A DNA stretch of 64,000 nucleotides, taken from a virus. Where the stretch lies: the IMG/VR virus record IMGVR_UViG_3300029258_004290, positions 22,915-86,914 of that record. One strand, written 5' to 3'. This document shows, one piece after another, positions 57,417 through 64,000 of the stretch. Within the stretch, counting starts at the first letter, position 1, and each line of letters begins with the position of its first letter. The position numbers and the translations under genes are program-made. The notes under the pieces were generated by a model. The model was not told the DNA's origin and did no database searches. It worked only from the letters and a program-made list of their open reading frames with translations.

Positions 57417-58315
57417 GGCTCGAGGCGTCGCAGCTGCGCGCCCTGGGCCTCGAGGGGGAGGCGCGCGGCGGGGAATTCGTCGCGCTCTGCCCGTTCCACG
57501 ACGACACGCAGCCGTCGCTCGGCGTCCGGCTGCGGGACGGGGTGTGGAACTGCCTCGGATGCGGGAGGCACGGCAGCTGGGCGACGCTGCGCAGGGAGCT
57601 AGGCGCGCCGCCGGACCCGCTTGAGGACGAGCTGGCGCCAGAACCCGATCCGGAGCCGGTCAGCTGGCAGCGGCGACTGAGGGAGAAGTCCAGGGCGGGT
57701 GGGCTGACGATCCGCGTGCTGCAGGAGAACACGCTCGAGCAGTTCCCGTGCGTGGAATGGGAGACCGTGGTGTGGCTGGCGGAGCGCCGCCGCATCTCGC
57801 CGGAGGTGGCCCTGACGTACGACGTCAGGACGGGGAAGGGCCGGCTCGCCGGGTACGCGGTCATCCCGATCCGCGACCGCAGGGGCCGGCTCATCTCGTT
57901 CACGGCCCGCCACATGTCCAGCAACGACCCGCGGGAAAAGGTGAGGAAGGCGACGAACACCGACGCGCGGAAGGTCCTCTTCGGGGAGGACGTGCTCGAG
58001 CGCTTCTGGTCCAAGACGAAGGAGGTAGCCTTGGTGGAGGGAGAGATCGACGCCATGTCCGGGATGCAGTGCGGCTTCCCGACGCTCGCCCTGATGGGGT
58101 GGGTGCCGACGCAGTCGCAGCTGCGGAAGATCCGCTCGCGCTTCCTGCGGGTTACGCTCTGCCTGGACTCGACCGTCGCGGCGGAGGACGTGGACCGCGT
58201 CGCCAGGATGCTGCGGCCGTACGTCCAGGTGCGGACGGCGTGCACCAGAGAGAAGGACCTGAACGCCGAGCTGTGCGAGCACGGCGTGACGGGGGTGCGG
58301 CATGCACTCGCCTGA
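57413..58315 (+). CDS. DnaG-like primase (300 aa)
   Basis: GTG at 57413 overlaps the previous TGA. CHC2-type zinc-binding residues C26, H29, C47, C50 (LCPFHDD, NCLGCG), an intervening RNA polymerase-like segment (RLISFTARHMSSNDPREKVR), and a Toprim motif with E209 (VALVEGEIDAMS; D213). Compact for a DnaG protein. Makes RNA primers for lagging-strand synthesis with the DnaB-like helicase. Confidence 0.8.
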   Translation: MRLEASQLRALGLEGEARGGEFVALCPFHDDTQPSLGVRLRDGVWNCLGCGRHGSWATLRRELGAPPDPLEDELAPEPDPEPVSWQRRLREKSRAGGLTIRVLQENTLEQFPCVEWETVVWLAERRRISPEVALTYDVRTGKGRLAGYAVIPIRDRRGRLISFTARHMSSNDPREKVRKATNTDARKVLFGEDVLERFWSKTKEVALVEGEIDAMSGMQCGFPTLALMGWVPTQSQLRKIRSRFLRVTLCLDSTVAAEDVDRVARMLRPYVQVRTACTREKDLNAELCEHGVTGVRHALA

Positions 58316-59834
58316 CTTCCCCAACCCGATGCGGGGCTTCCCGTACCCGGAGCCGCGCGACATCCAGCGCAAGGCGATCATGGCGACAATGAGGCAGCTC
58401 CTCAAGGGGAAGCGGGTCGTCGTGCTCGAGCTGCCGACCGGAGTGGGGAAGAGCGCGGTCGGCCTGACGCTCGCGCTGGCGGAGGGGCCGTGCTTTTACA
58501 TCACGGTGCAGAAGATGCTGCAGGACCAGTACGAGCGGGAGTTCCCCGACCGCTTCGCCGTGCTCAAGGGGAGGAACGCGTACGAGTGCGCGGCCGAGCG
58601 CGGGTCGAACTGCGCGGAGGGGCCGTGCACCGTCGACCCGGCGCTGAGGAAGCAGCACGCCGACCGCTGCCCGTACACGCAGGCGGCGGAGAGAGCGCTC
58701 AACCACGCCAGGCCGCTCTTCAACATGGACTCCTTCTACTACCAGTCGGAGCACGGCTGGTTCCGCGGCGCGCGGCGCCCCCTCCTGGTCGTCGACGAGG
58801 GGCACCTCATCGAGGACAAGTTCATGTCGTTCATCGAGGTCCGCGTCACGGCCGACGACTTCGGGGAGAAGCCGCCGGAGGAGGGGACGCCGCTCGCGGA
58901 CTGCGTGCCGTACCTTGAGGCGTGCAGGGTCGAGGCGGAGGCGGAGGTCGAGGCGAAGAAGGACTCGCCCGGCCTGACGAAGGCGGAGGCGAAGCGCCTG
59001 GCGCACCTACACTCGGTCGCGGCCAGGATCGGGGAGTTGCTCGACGACCTGCCGAAGAACCCGCAGAACTGGGTGCACCAGTGGGAGACGACCAGGCGCG
59101 GCCGCCAGGTCCTGGTCGTCAAGCCGGTCGTCGTCGGGAGGTGGGCGAGGGATCGGCTGTTCGACAAGGCGGAGCGCGCGGTCGTCATGAGCGCGACGAT
59201 CGTCTCCATCGAGCAGTGGTGCCAGGCCGTCGGGCTCGAGCGGTCGGAGGTCGCGTACCTCTGCGCCGGCTCGCCGTTCCCGAAGGAGAACCGGCGGATA
59301 GTCAAGCGGTACGCCGGGAGCATGTCGTTCCGCAACTACGAGAGGACCAGGCCGAAGATGCTGCGAGAGCTGCGCGCGATCCTGGCGGAGCACGAGGGGG
59401 AGCGCGGCATCGTGCACACCCACTCCTACAAGGTGGAGCGGGCGATCCGCGACGGCATCCGCGACCCGCGGCTGACGTTCAAGAACGGCGACGTCGCCGC
59501 GATGCTGCGCGAGCACGAGGCGAAGAGGGGCAGCGTCATCGTCGCGCCCGGCCTCGCGGAGGGGCTCGACCTCAAGGACGACCTCTCCAGGTTCCAGGTG
59601 GTGTGCAAGGTGCCGTACCCCTCGCTCGGCGACGCGCAGATGCAGCGGAGGTTCGAGCTGAGCAGGTCCTACTACGCCTACCGCACGATGCTCACGCTCG
59701 TGCAGGAGTACGGGCGGAGCGTGAGGCACGAGGGCGACCGCGCGGTGACGTACGTCGTCGACTCCGACCTCGACCGCTTCCTCCGGCAGAACGCCCGCAT
59801 CACCCCCTCGTGGTTCGCGGAGGCGCTGGAGTAG
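58302..59834 (+). CDS. DinG/XPD-like DNA helicase (510 aa)
   Basis: ATG at 58302 overlaps the primase end. Superfamily 2 helicase: Walker A PTGVGKS (45-51), four cysteines C96, C104, C109, C123 that match the iron-sulfur domain position of DinG/XPD proteins, DEGH box at 165-168, and C-terminal motifs including VVMSATI and APGLAEGLDLKDD (motif V/VI region). Probably unwinds DNA or R-loops during replication or recombination. Last gene before the regulatory region at 59835. Confidence 0.8.
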   Translation: MHSPDFPNPMRGFPYPEPRDIQRKAIMATMRQLLKGKRVVVLELPTGVGKSAVGLTLALAEGPCFYITVQKMLQDQYEREFPDRFAVLKGRNAYECAAERGSNCAEGPCTVDPALRKQHADRCPYTQAAERALNHARPLFNMDSFYYQSEHGWFRGARRPLLVVDEGHLIEDKFMSFIEVRVTADDFGEKPPEEGTPLADCVPYLEACRVEAEAEVEAKKDSPGLTKAEAKRLAHLHSVAARIGELLDDLPKNPQNWVHQWETTRRGRQVLVVKPVVVGRWARDRLFDKAERAVVMSATIVSIEQWCQAVGLERSEVAYLCAGSPFPKENRRIVKRYAGSMSFRNYERTRPKMLRELRAILAEHEGERGIVHTHSYKVERAIRDGIRDPRLTFKNGDVAAMLREHEAKRGSVIVAPGLAEGLDLKDDLSRFQVVCKVPYPSLGDAQMQRRFELSRSYYAYRTMLTLVQEYGRSVRHEGDRAVTYVVDSDLDRFLRQNARITPSWFAEALE

Positions 59835-59886
59835 GCCTCCGGGGCCGCGGGCGGGCCGAGCCCTCGCGGATCGGCCCGAAGGCCTA
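59832..59886 (+). terminator. Nested terminator-like hairpin after the helicase gene
   Basis: Inner stem GGGCCGA/TCGGCCC (59853-59859 with 59871-59877), outer stem TAGGCCT/AGGCCTA (59832-59838 with 59880-59886). No U-tract. Starts at the stop codon of the helicase gene and ends before the operator-promoter region. Confidence 0.45.
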
Positions 59887-59892
59887 GGTTGG

Positions 59893-59951
59893 GCTTACAT
59901 TATTCTAGAAAAGTGCTGTACGCGGCGGAGTTCCTACTTTATAATGTAAGC
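59893..59951 (+). promoter_or_regulatory. 11-bp inverted-repeat operator with -10 box
   Basis: GCTTACATTAT (59893-59903) and ATAATGTAAGC (59941-59951) are perfect inverted repeats, 37 bases apart; the right arm overlaps a consensus -10 box (TATAAT at 59940-59945). No good -35 is visible. Binding of a repressor at both arms could loop the DNA and block the promoter. A/T-rich compared with everything around. Confidence 0.7.
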
Positions 59952-59983
59952 AGATCAAAGCAAGGGGCGAGCAGCCCCGGAAA

Positions 59984-59998
59984 GAGGGAACGACGATG
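59984..59998 (+). promoter_or_regulatory. GAGGGAACGACG-ATG leader, copy 1
   Basis: The 12-base leader directly in front of ATG 59996. Four further perfect copies are at 60077, 60703, 61904 and 62333. It contains a Shine-Dalgarno-like GAGGGA, but conservation extends over all bases to the start codon. Confidence 0.75.
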
Positions 59999-60685
59999 GG
60001 AGCCGAGACGAAGAAGAGCGGAGCGAAGGGAACGAACGAAGAGGCCGCCATGGGAGCGGCCTCCAACATTTCCGAGGAGGGAACGACGATGGACACGAAC
60101 AACAACAACATGGTGGTGATCGACGAGCAGGGGACGACGGTGCCGGCCGACAGCGAGATGGCGGACGACGCGATCGAGGCCAGCGGAGAGGAAGAGGAGG
60201 CCGTTGACACGAGCATCCCGCTGCGCGTCCGCGTGCGGGCCGCCTTCAGCGCGGAGGAGCAGAGCGAGATCCTCAAGGGCAACGCCGCCCGCCTGCGGCT
60301 GCCCGCCCCCTACAAGGCGATGCAGTGCCCCAACGGCATGATGATCGAGAACAAGAAGACCGGACGCCGCGTGGTCGTCGGCAACTACGCCTTCGGAGAG
60401 GTCAGCCGCGCGCTGAACGCTCTCCTTTACGGCGGGAGCGGCAATGGCGACTACATCGACGCGGGGCAGTGGGCGGAGATCCGGCAGCACCTCTGCGGCG
60501 AGACGCCGCTCACCGACGAGCAGGTCAACGAGTTGTGGGCGATGGGAGACGGCTACGGGAAGCTGACCGCCGAGGAGGTCGCGGGCATGCTCTACGACTT
60601 CACGCACATCAAGGCCTCGAGCGTCGAGGCGAAGCGCGCCATCGCGGACGCGCTGAAGAACATGCTCGAAGGGGCGGCGGCGTAA
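59996..60685 (+). CDS. Unknown early protein, two possible starts (229 aa)
   Basis: ATG at 59996 and the in-frame ATG at 60089 are both preceded by the exact 12-base leader, so two forms 31 residues apart may be made. The N-terminal part is disordered (Gly, Thr, Asn), with GTTMDTNNNNMVVIDEQGTT. From about residue 75 a folded domain begins (IPLRVRVRAAFSAEEQSEIL). No family recognised. Confidence 0.6.
   Translation: MGAETKKSGAKGTNEEAAMGAASNISEEGTTMDTNNNNMVVIDEQGTTVPADSEMADDAIEASGEEEEAVDTSIPLRVRVRAAFSAEEQSEILKGNAARLRLPAPYKAMQCPNGMMIENKKTGRRVVVGNYAFGEVSRALNALLYGGSGNGDYIDAGQWAEIRQHLCGETPLTDEQVNELWAMGDGYGKLTAEEVAGMLYDFTHIKASSVEAKRAIADALKNMLEGAAA
60077..60091 (+). promoter_or_regulatory. GAGGGAACGACG-ATG leader, copy 2 (internal)
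   Basis: Second copy, located in frame inside the previous gene in front of ATG 60089. Confidence 0.75.
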
Positions 60686-60702
60686 GCCGCCCCCCGGGCA
60701 CG

Positions 60703-60717
60703 GAGGGAACGACGATG
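60703..60717 (+). promoter_or_regulatory. GAGGGAACGACG-ATG leader, copy 3
   Basis: Precedes ATG 60715; also preceded by a short GC-rich spacer (CGCCCCCCGGGCACG). Confidence 0.75.
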
Positions 60718-61623
60718 AACACTGAACTGAAGAACAACACCAACACGAACAAAGCCCCGGACCCCGAGGTCGCCAAGGCGATCGCGGCGGCGGAGGAGAA
60801 GCAGCGCGAGGCGGCCGAGCTGAGGCGGAAGGCCGAGACCCTCGAGAAGAAGGGCGTGTTCCAGCAGGAGGCGGCGCAGCGCCTCGCCGACGCGCAGAAG
60901 GAGTTCGGCGCCGAGACCGCGCTGCGCGTCGAGGAGGACGAGGACGGCCACGTCCACTGCGCCGTCTACGTCGGCGTCACCCGCTACGGCTACTCGCACC
61001 GCGGATGGCTCGACGCCCTGAATACGGCGCGGGGCTGGGTCGCCAGCCGCGAGACGCGCCGCCGCATCGCGCAGGGGTACAAGGACATCGCGTCGGCGTT
61101 CACCGGCGCGGGGTGCGTGGTCGAGCGCGGGGCCGAGAAGCTGGACTACGGCATCGTCTGCCGGAAGGTCGAGAAGGTCAACGGCACCCGGGTGCGCATC
61201 CACATCGAGGAGCAGTATCGCGGCGGCCACTACAGCTACCGCAGCACCGGCCGGCTGGTCGCCGTCGTGGAGCCGGCCAGCTGGCGGCAGGGCGACCGGG
61301 TGCGCCGCTACCCCGAGCTGAAGGCAGGGGGCTTCAACTATAAGAAGATCGTGGAGACGGTCCTCGAGGAGATCCGCATCGCGAAGGCCTGCGCGAAGAG
61401 GCGCTCTGAGGAGGAGGGGGCGCGCATGCGGTCGTCCGCCCTCGCCACCCACCTCAACCTGCAGCTCTTCGGCAAGGAGCGGCCCTACGGCGTCGGGACC
61501 TTCCGCGGCTGCATGTCCGGTGACAGGGTTGCGATGGACCTCCCGTCGACCGTGACGAAGGAGCAGGCGCGCGCGCTGCTGGCGACACTCCGTGAGCTCG
61601 GCCTCGCGAAGGAGGGGAAGTAA
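60715..61623 (+). CDS. Unknown early protein (302 aa)
   Basis: ATG at 60715 directly after the leader. Asn/Thr-rich start, then a helical coiled coil (about 20-65), then an alpha/beta domain (about 70-290) with strands VHCAVYVGVTRYGYSHRGWL, RVRIHIEEQYRGGHYSYRST and a late beta hairpin. No enzyme motif is visible. Confidence 0.6.
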   Translation: MNTELKNNTNTNKAPDPEVAKAIAAAEEKQREAAELRRKAETLEKKGVFQQEAAQRLADAQKEFGAETALRVEEDEDGHVHCAVYVGVTRYGYSHRGWLDALNTARGWVASRETRRRIAQGYKDIASAFTGAGCVVERGAEKLDYGIVCRKVEKVNGTRVRIHIEEQYRGGHYSYRSTGRLVAVVEPASWRQGDRVRRYPELKAGGFNYKKIVETVLEEIRIAKACAKRRSEEEGARMRSSALATHLNLQLFGKERPYGVGTFRGCMSGDRVAMDLPSTVTKEQARALLATLRELGLAKEGK

Positions 61624-61624
61624 G

Positions 61625-61885
61625 ATGCTGGGCACCGACACGATCCACGGTGACAAGGTCATAGCCGCGGCTCACCTCCCGTACGAGGAGGGCCGCGGTA
61701 TCCGCGACCGCAGGCTCGTGCTGGTAGACCGGGGCGCGGAGCGCGGGGAGGTCGGCTGCCGGTGGGTGGTCGCCCTCGAGAACTTCGGCGACGGGGAGTG
61801 GTACTCCAGCGGCTACCACAATACGAAGCAGAACGCGGTCGACGAGTTCGTCGCCCGCATGCGCGAGTACCTCGGCGTCGGCTGA
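61625..61885 (+). CDS. Small unknown early protein (86 aa)
   Basis: ATG at 61625 is 1 base after the previous stop, and unlike its neighbours has no 12-base leader, so translation may depend on coupling. Alpha/beta domain (RRLVLVDRGAERGEVGCRWV, then VALENFGDGEWYSSGYHN). Family unknown. Confidence 0.55.
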   Translation: MLGTDTIHGDKVIAAAHLPYEEGRGIRDRRLVLVDRGAERGEVGCRWVVALENFGDGEWYSSGYHNTKQNAVDEFVARMREYLGVG

Positions 61886-61903
61886 GGCGAATATGAAGGA
61901 AGA

Positions 61904-61918
61904 GAGGGAACGACGATG
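61904..61918 (+). promoter_or_regulatory. GAGGGAACGACG-ATG leader, copy 4
   Basis: Fourth perfect copy, in front of ATG 61916. Confidence 0.75.
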
Positions 61919-62320
61919 GCGAACGGAACACTGAGGAAGGCGGACGTGCGGGAGATCCTTGCGGCGACGTACCCGGGCTACCGGGGGCGGAAGTTCGGTG
62001 CGGAGCTCCTCCGAGACGGGAGGTACCTCGTGCAGGATCACTGGTCCGGGGGCACGAGGTACTACGTGAAGGCCGTGACGCGCGACCCGGAGACCGGCCG
62101 GCTGGTCGTGCGGGGCGCCGCGGCGTACAATCCCATCACGGTGGACCACAGCCGCCTCGAGATCGAGGTGCCGGACGACGTGCTCCTCGTCGAGCACGTG
62201 TACTTCTGCGGGAGGGACCTAGGGATCCGCTTCCGCATGACCGCGAGGTCCACGTGGACCCGCGAGCTCCCGTTCTCGCGGGTGCTCGCGCTGCCGCAGC
62301 CGCTCGAGGCGCTGCGATAA
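61916..62320 (+). CDS. Unknown early protein (134 aa)
   Basis: ATG at 61916 after the leader. Beta-rich with DVREILAATYPGYRGRKFGA, YYVKAVTRDPETGRLVVRGA and LLVEHVYFCGRDLGIRFRMT; one cysteine. Possibly a small nucleic-acid-binding or host-takeover protein; not recognised. Confidence 0.55.
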   Translation: MANGTLRKADVREILAATYPGYRGRKFGAELLRDGRYLVQDHWSGGTRYYVKAVTRDPETGRLVVRGAAAYNPITVDHSRLEIEVPDDVLLVEHVYFCGRDLGIRFRMTARSTWTRELPFSRVLALPQPLEALR

Positions 62321-62332
62321 AGAGAGGGAAGA

Positions 62333-62347
62333 GAGGGAACGACGATG
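62333..62347 (+). promoter_or_regulatory. GAGGGAACGACG-ATG leader, copy 5
   Basis: Fifth perfect copy, before ATG 62345, preceded by a partial duplication (AGAGAGGGAAGAGAGGGAA). Confidence 0.75.
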
Positions 62348-62962
62348 ACCAGAATGACGAAGACCATGCCCAGGAAGGGCAGGCGGGTCAAGGCGGCCGG
62401 CCTCCTCACGGAGGACGACGTGCGGGCCATGACGAAGGGGCAGCTGCGCAAGGTCGCGCTCGGGGCGCTCGAGGCGCACAGGTCGCTGACGGCGCGGCAC
62501 TACGCCGCGAGGCTGAAGGCCAAGGACTCGCCGGCCGACCGTCGCGAGGCGGACGTCGCCGCGGACGCGGCGTTCTGCGTCCGCCTCGCGCTCGCCCAGG
62601 CGATCGGGATGAAGAAGCTTGACGAGCTCGAAGGGCGCGCGGCCACGGGCAAGCCGACGCGCAGCAAGATAGAGAGGACGCCGCTCGGGGGCTACCTCGT
62701 CCGCGTCGGGAAGCTCGCGGTCGAGCGCTGGTGGAACCGGCAGGAGCGGTCGTGGGTCGTGATGCTGCTCGACGAGAACGGGTACCAGTTCGGGACGTCG
62801 ACGTACCTCTGCGGCAAGGAGGCCGCGGTGGGCCTGCAGGAGGGCTGGGTCCAGATCCTCGAGGCGGGGAAGCTTCCGGCCGAGGCGTTCCCCCCGCACG
62901 TGTGGAACCCCAAGATCGACGAGCGCGACCTCGTCGCGTCGGCAGAGGAGGCCCGCAAGTGA
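62345..62962 (+). CDS. Unknown early protein (205 aa)
   Basis: ATG at 62345. Basic N-terminus, a helical segment (about 25-100), then a beta/alpha part with LGGYLVRVGKLAVERWWNRQ and SWVVMLLDENGYQFGTSTYL. No catalytic signature. Overlaps the next GTG. Confidence 0.55.
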   Translation: MTRMTKTMPRKGRRVKAAGLLTEDDVRAMTKGQLRKVALGALEAHRSLTARHYAARLKAKDSPADRREADVAADAAFCVRLALAQAIGMKKLDELEGRAATGKPTRSKIERTPLGGYLVRVGKLAVERWWNRQERSWVVMLLDENGYQFGTSTYLCGKEAAVGLQEGWVQILEAGKLPAEAFPPHVWNPKIDERDLVASAEEARK

Positions 62963-63423
62963 CGACGAAGAAGGACCTGCGGCAGGAGTCGTCGGATACG
63001 AAGGGCGCGCTGCGGGAGTTGCGCCGCCGGAAGATGGTGATGCTCCACGACCTGCGGGAGCTGAACCGCGCGATCCGCTACCTCTCCAAGGAGCAGGAGC
63101 GGGTCGACAAGGCGCTGCGGAAGCCGCGGCGCAAGGCGCGGCCGATGAAGGAGCCGTGCACGTATCACGCCGAGACGCGCGTCGGCAAAAGTAAGTTCCG
63201 TCGGCTGCATGGCCGCGTCGACGCGGCGGGCTTTCATGCGCCGCGCTTCGCGGTGCTGCGCCGCCTCAACCGCCGGCTGCGCAACCCGGGCCAGTGGGAC
63301 GGGGTCAAGCTTGAGGTTATGACCGCGACGACCGCGCGGGAGTTCACCATGCAGGTGGTGGACGGCCGCGTGCAGCTCCTGTCGGCCTACGTCGCGCCCG
63401 ACCTGGCGAGGGAGACAGTCTGA
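62959..63423 (+). CDS. Basic unknown early protein (154 aa)
   Basis: GTG at 62959 overlaps the previous TGA. Long charged N-terminal helix (LRELRRRKMVMLHDLRELNR), basic middle (KALRKPRRKARPMKEPC), then a beta-rich C-terminal part. Not recognised. Confidence 0.5.
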   Translation: MTTKKDLRQESSDTKGALRELRRRKMVMLHDLRELNRAIRYLSKEQERVDKALRKPRRKARPMKEPCTYHAETRVGKSKFRRLHGRVDAAGFHAPRFAVLRRLNRRLRNPGQWDGVKLEVMTATTAREFTMQVVDGRVQLLSAYVAPDLARETV

Positions 63424-63932
63424 TGGCCTTCGGCGGCATGGCCAAGGAGAAGGTGATGGCCCGGGCGCGCAAGCGCTGGGGGGCCAAGGCGCACGCCGCG
63501 CCCGGCCACCTGTACGGGAAGAAGGAGTGCTGGGTCGGCTACAGAGCAGAGGGCGGGCGCTTCGAGGTGAAGGGGCGCGGTCCGACGTGGAAGGAGGCGT
63601 TCCGCATGGCCGATCACTTCGAGAACCCGGACCCGGAGCAGCTCCGTCTGGGGAAGGAGATCAATGGGAAGTGGCTGAAGGCGCACGTCGGGAAGACCGG
63701 CGTCCAGGTGAAGGACCGGCAGGGCGAGGGCACTGTGCGGCAGCTCGAGCGCCGTGCGAAGATCGACCTGGCCAAGGAGATGATCCAGGGCGGGAAGGGC
63801 AGGCACGAGACGATCGAGGCGATCATGGCGAAGTTCGAGGGCGGCACGTACAACTCCATCTCCTCCTCGATCATACAGGCGGCGCGCAAGGAGCTCGGCC
63901 TGAGCGGTGCCGGGAAGGTAAAGAGGAAATGA
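63423..63932 (+). CDS. Unknown protein with a C-terminal helical DNA-binding-like region (169 aa)
   Basis: ATG at 63423 overlaps the TGA of the previous gene. N-terminal part alpha/beta (YGKKECWVGYRAEGGRFEVK); C-terminal segment HETIEAIMAKFEGGTYNSIS, then SSIIQAARKELGLSG, resembles small HTH-type helical pairs. Tentative. Its TGA overlaps the next ATG. Confidence 0.5.
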   Translation: MAFGGMAKEKVMARARKRWGAKAHAAPGHLYGKKECWVGYRAEGGRFEVKGRGPTWKEAFRMADHFENPDPEQLRLGKEINGKWLKAHVGKTGVQVKDRQGEGTVRQLERRAKIDLAKEMIQGGKGRHETIEAIMAKFEGGTYNSISSSIIQAARKELGLSGAGKVKRK

Positions 63933-64000
63933 GCGCGGAGGGCTGGGACAAGAAGAGGGTCGTCGCCCTGCTCGACAGCAACCCGCGGGCGGTCGAGCGG
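63929..64000 (+). CDS. N-terminus of a protein cut by the window edge
   Basis: ATG at 63929 overlaps the previous TGA. The 24 visible residues (SAEGWDKKRVVALLDSNPRA) are a charged helix. No function can be given. Confidence 0.5.
   Translation, partial: MSAEGWDKKRVVALLDSNPRAVER

Noticed and set aside
1-64000. tRNA, rRNA or tmRNA genes
   Set aside because: No cloverleaf or rRNA-like stretch was noticed by eye; a tRNA search program would be decisive.

Overview
The window is a 64 kb stretch of a GC-rich (roughly two-thirds G+C) tailed-phage genome with a contractile tail. Every gene I accept lies on the + strand. Genes are packed tightly, with 1 to 8 base stop/start overlaps (GTGA, ATGA, TGATG) almost throughout, and GC-rich third codon positions mark the true frame. 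A tail sheath, tail tube, gp25/J-like baseplate wedge proteins and a hub/spike pair show a myovirus. The GH108-type endolysin and the sigma70-like -10 boxes point to a Gram-negative-type bacterial host, but the host cannot be named from this sequence. No tRNA, rRNA, CRISPR array, integrase or DNA polymerase was recognised, so the genome continues beyond at least one edge.

Layout. (1) 1-3543: small unknown genes, several zinc-ribbon or single-membrane-helix proteins, and a ribosome-modulation-factor-like (RMF-like) protein. (2) 3536-7157: terminase large subunit, then further small genes including a second RMF-like protein. (3) 7204-12323: a run of Lys/Arg/Ala-rich proteins, most of which share a short module (helix KARxGL followed by KxTVxRGGRTFQTTVxVRPGE). 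(4) 12489-15588: a beta-helix protein, a small Lys-rich protein and the portal. (5) 15590-23277: two large polyvalent-type proteins carrying the same module, with three ADP-ribosyltransferase-like domains and one HExxH zincin motif between them, then three small genes. (6) 23301-28011: MuF-like minor head protein, an endonuclease VII-like HNH gene in a lower-GC tract, prohead protease, scaffold, and major capsid protein with an inserted Ig/FnIII-like domain. (7) 28113-33092: probable virion-decoration genes and a patatin-like phospholipase. (8) 33094-40383: neck and tail-completion genes, sheath, tube, and a tail-assembly chaperone pair joined by a probable +1/-2 frameshift. (9) 40390-52335: tape measure, hub, spike, baseplate proteins and a large beta-helix fibre with a cysteine ladder. 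(10) 52355-53843: lysis genes. (11) 53844-59834: a promoter-bearing intergenic region followed by an HTH protein, DnaC-like loader, DnaB-like helicase, DnaG-like primase and a DinG/XPD-like helicase. (12) 59835-64000: a second promoter region with a large inverted-repeat operator, followed by unknown genes. Five translation starts there share an identical 12-base leader, GAGGGAACGACG, directly before ATG.

How it works together. The terminase, portal, MuF, protease, scaffold and capsid genes build and fill the head; the neck, sheath, tube, tape measure and baseplate genes build a contractile tail. The module-bearing proteins sit between terminase and protease, so they are plausible internal virion proteins delivered with the DNA, where ADP-ribosyltransferase and metallopeptidase domains could act on the host early. 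RMF-like proteins could act on host ribosomes. The replication block supplies helicase loading, unwinding and priming. The strongest candidate for something undescribed is the shared module of region 3 and 5 and what it does.
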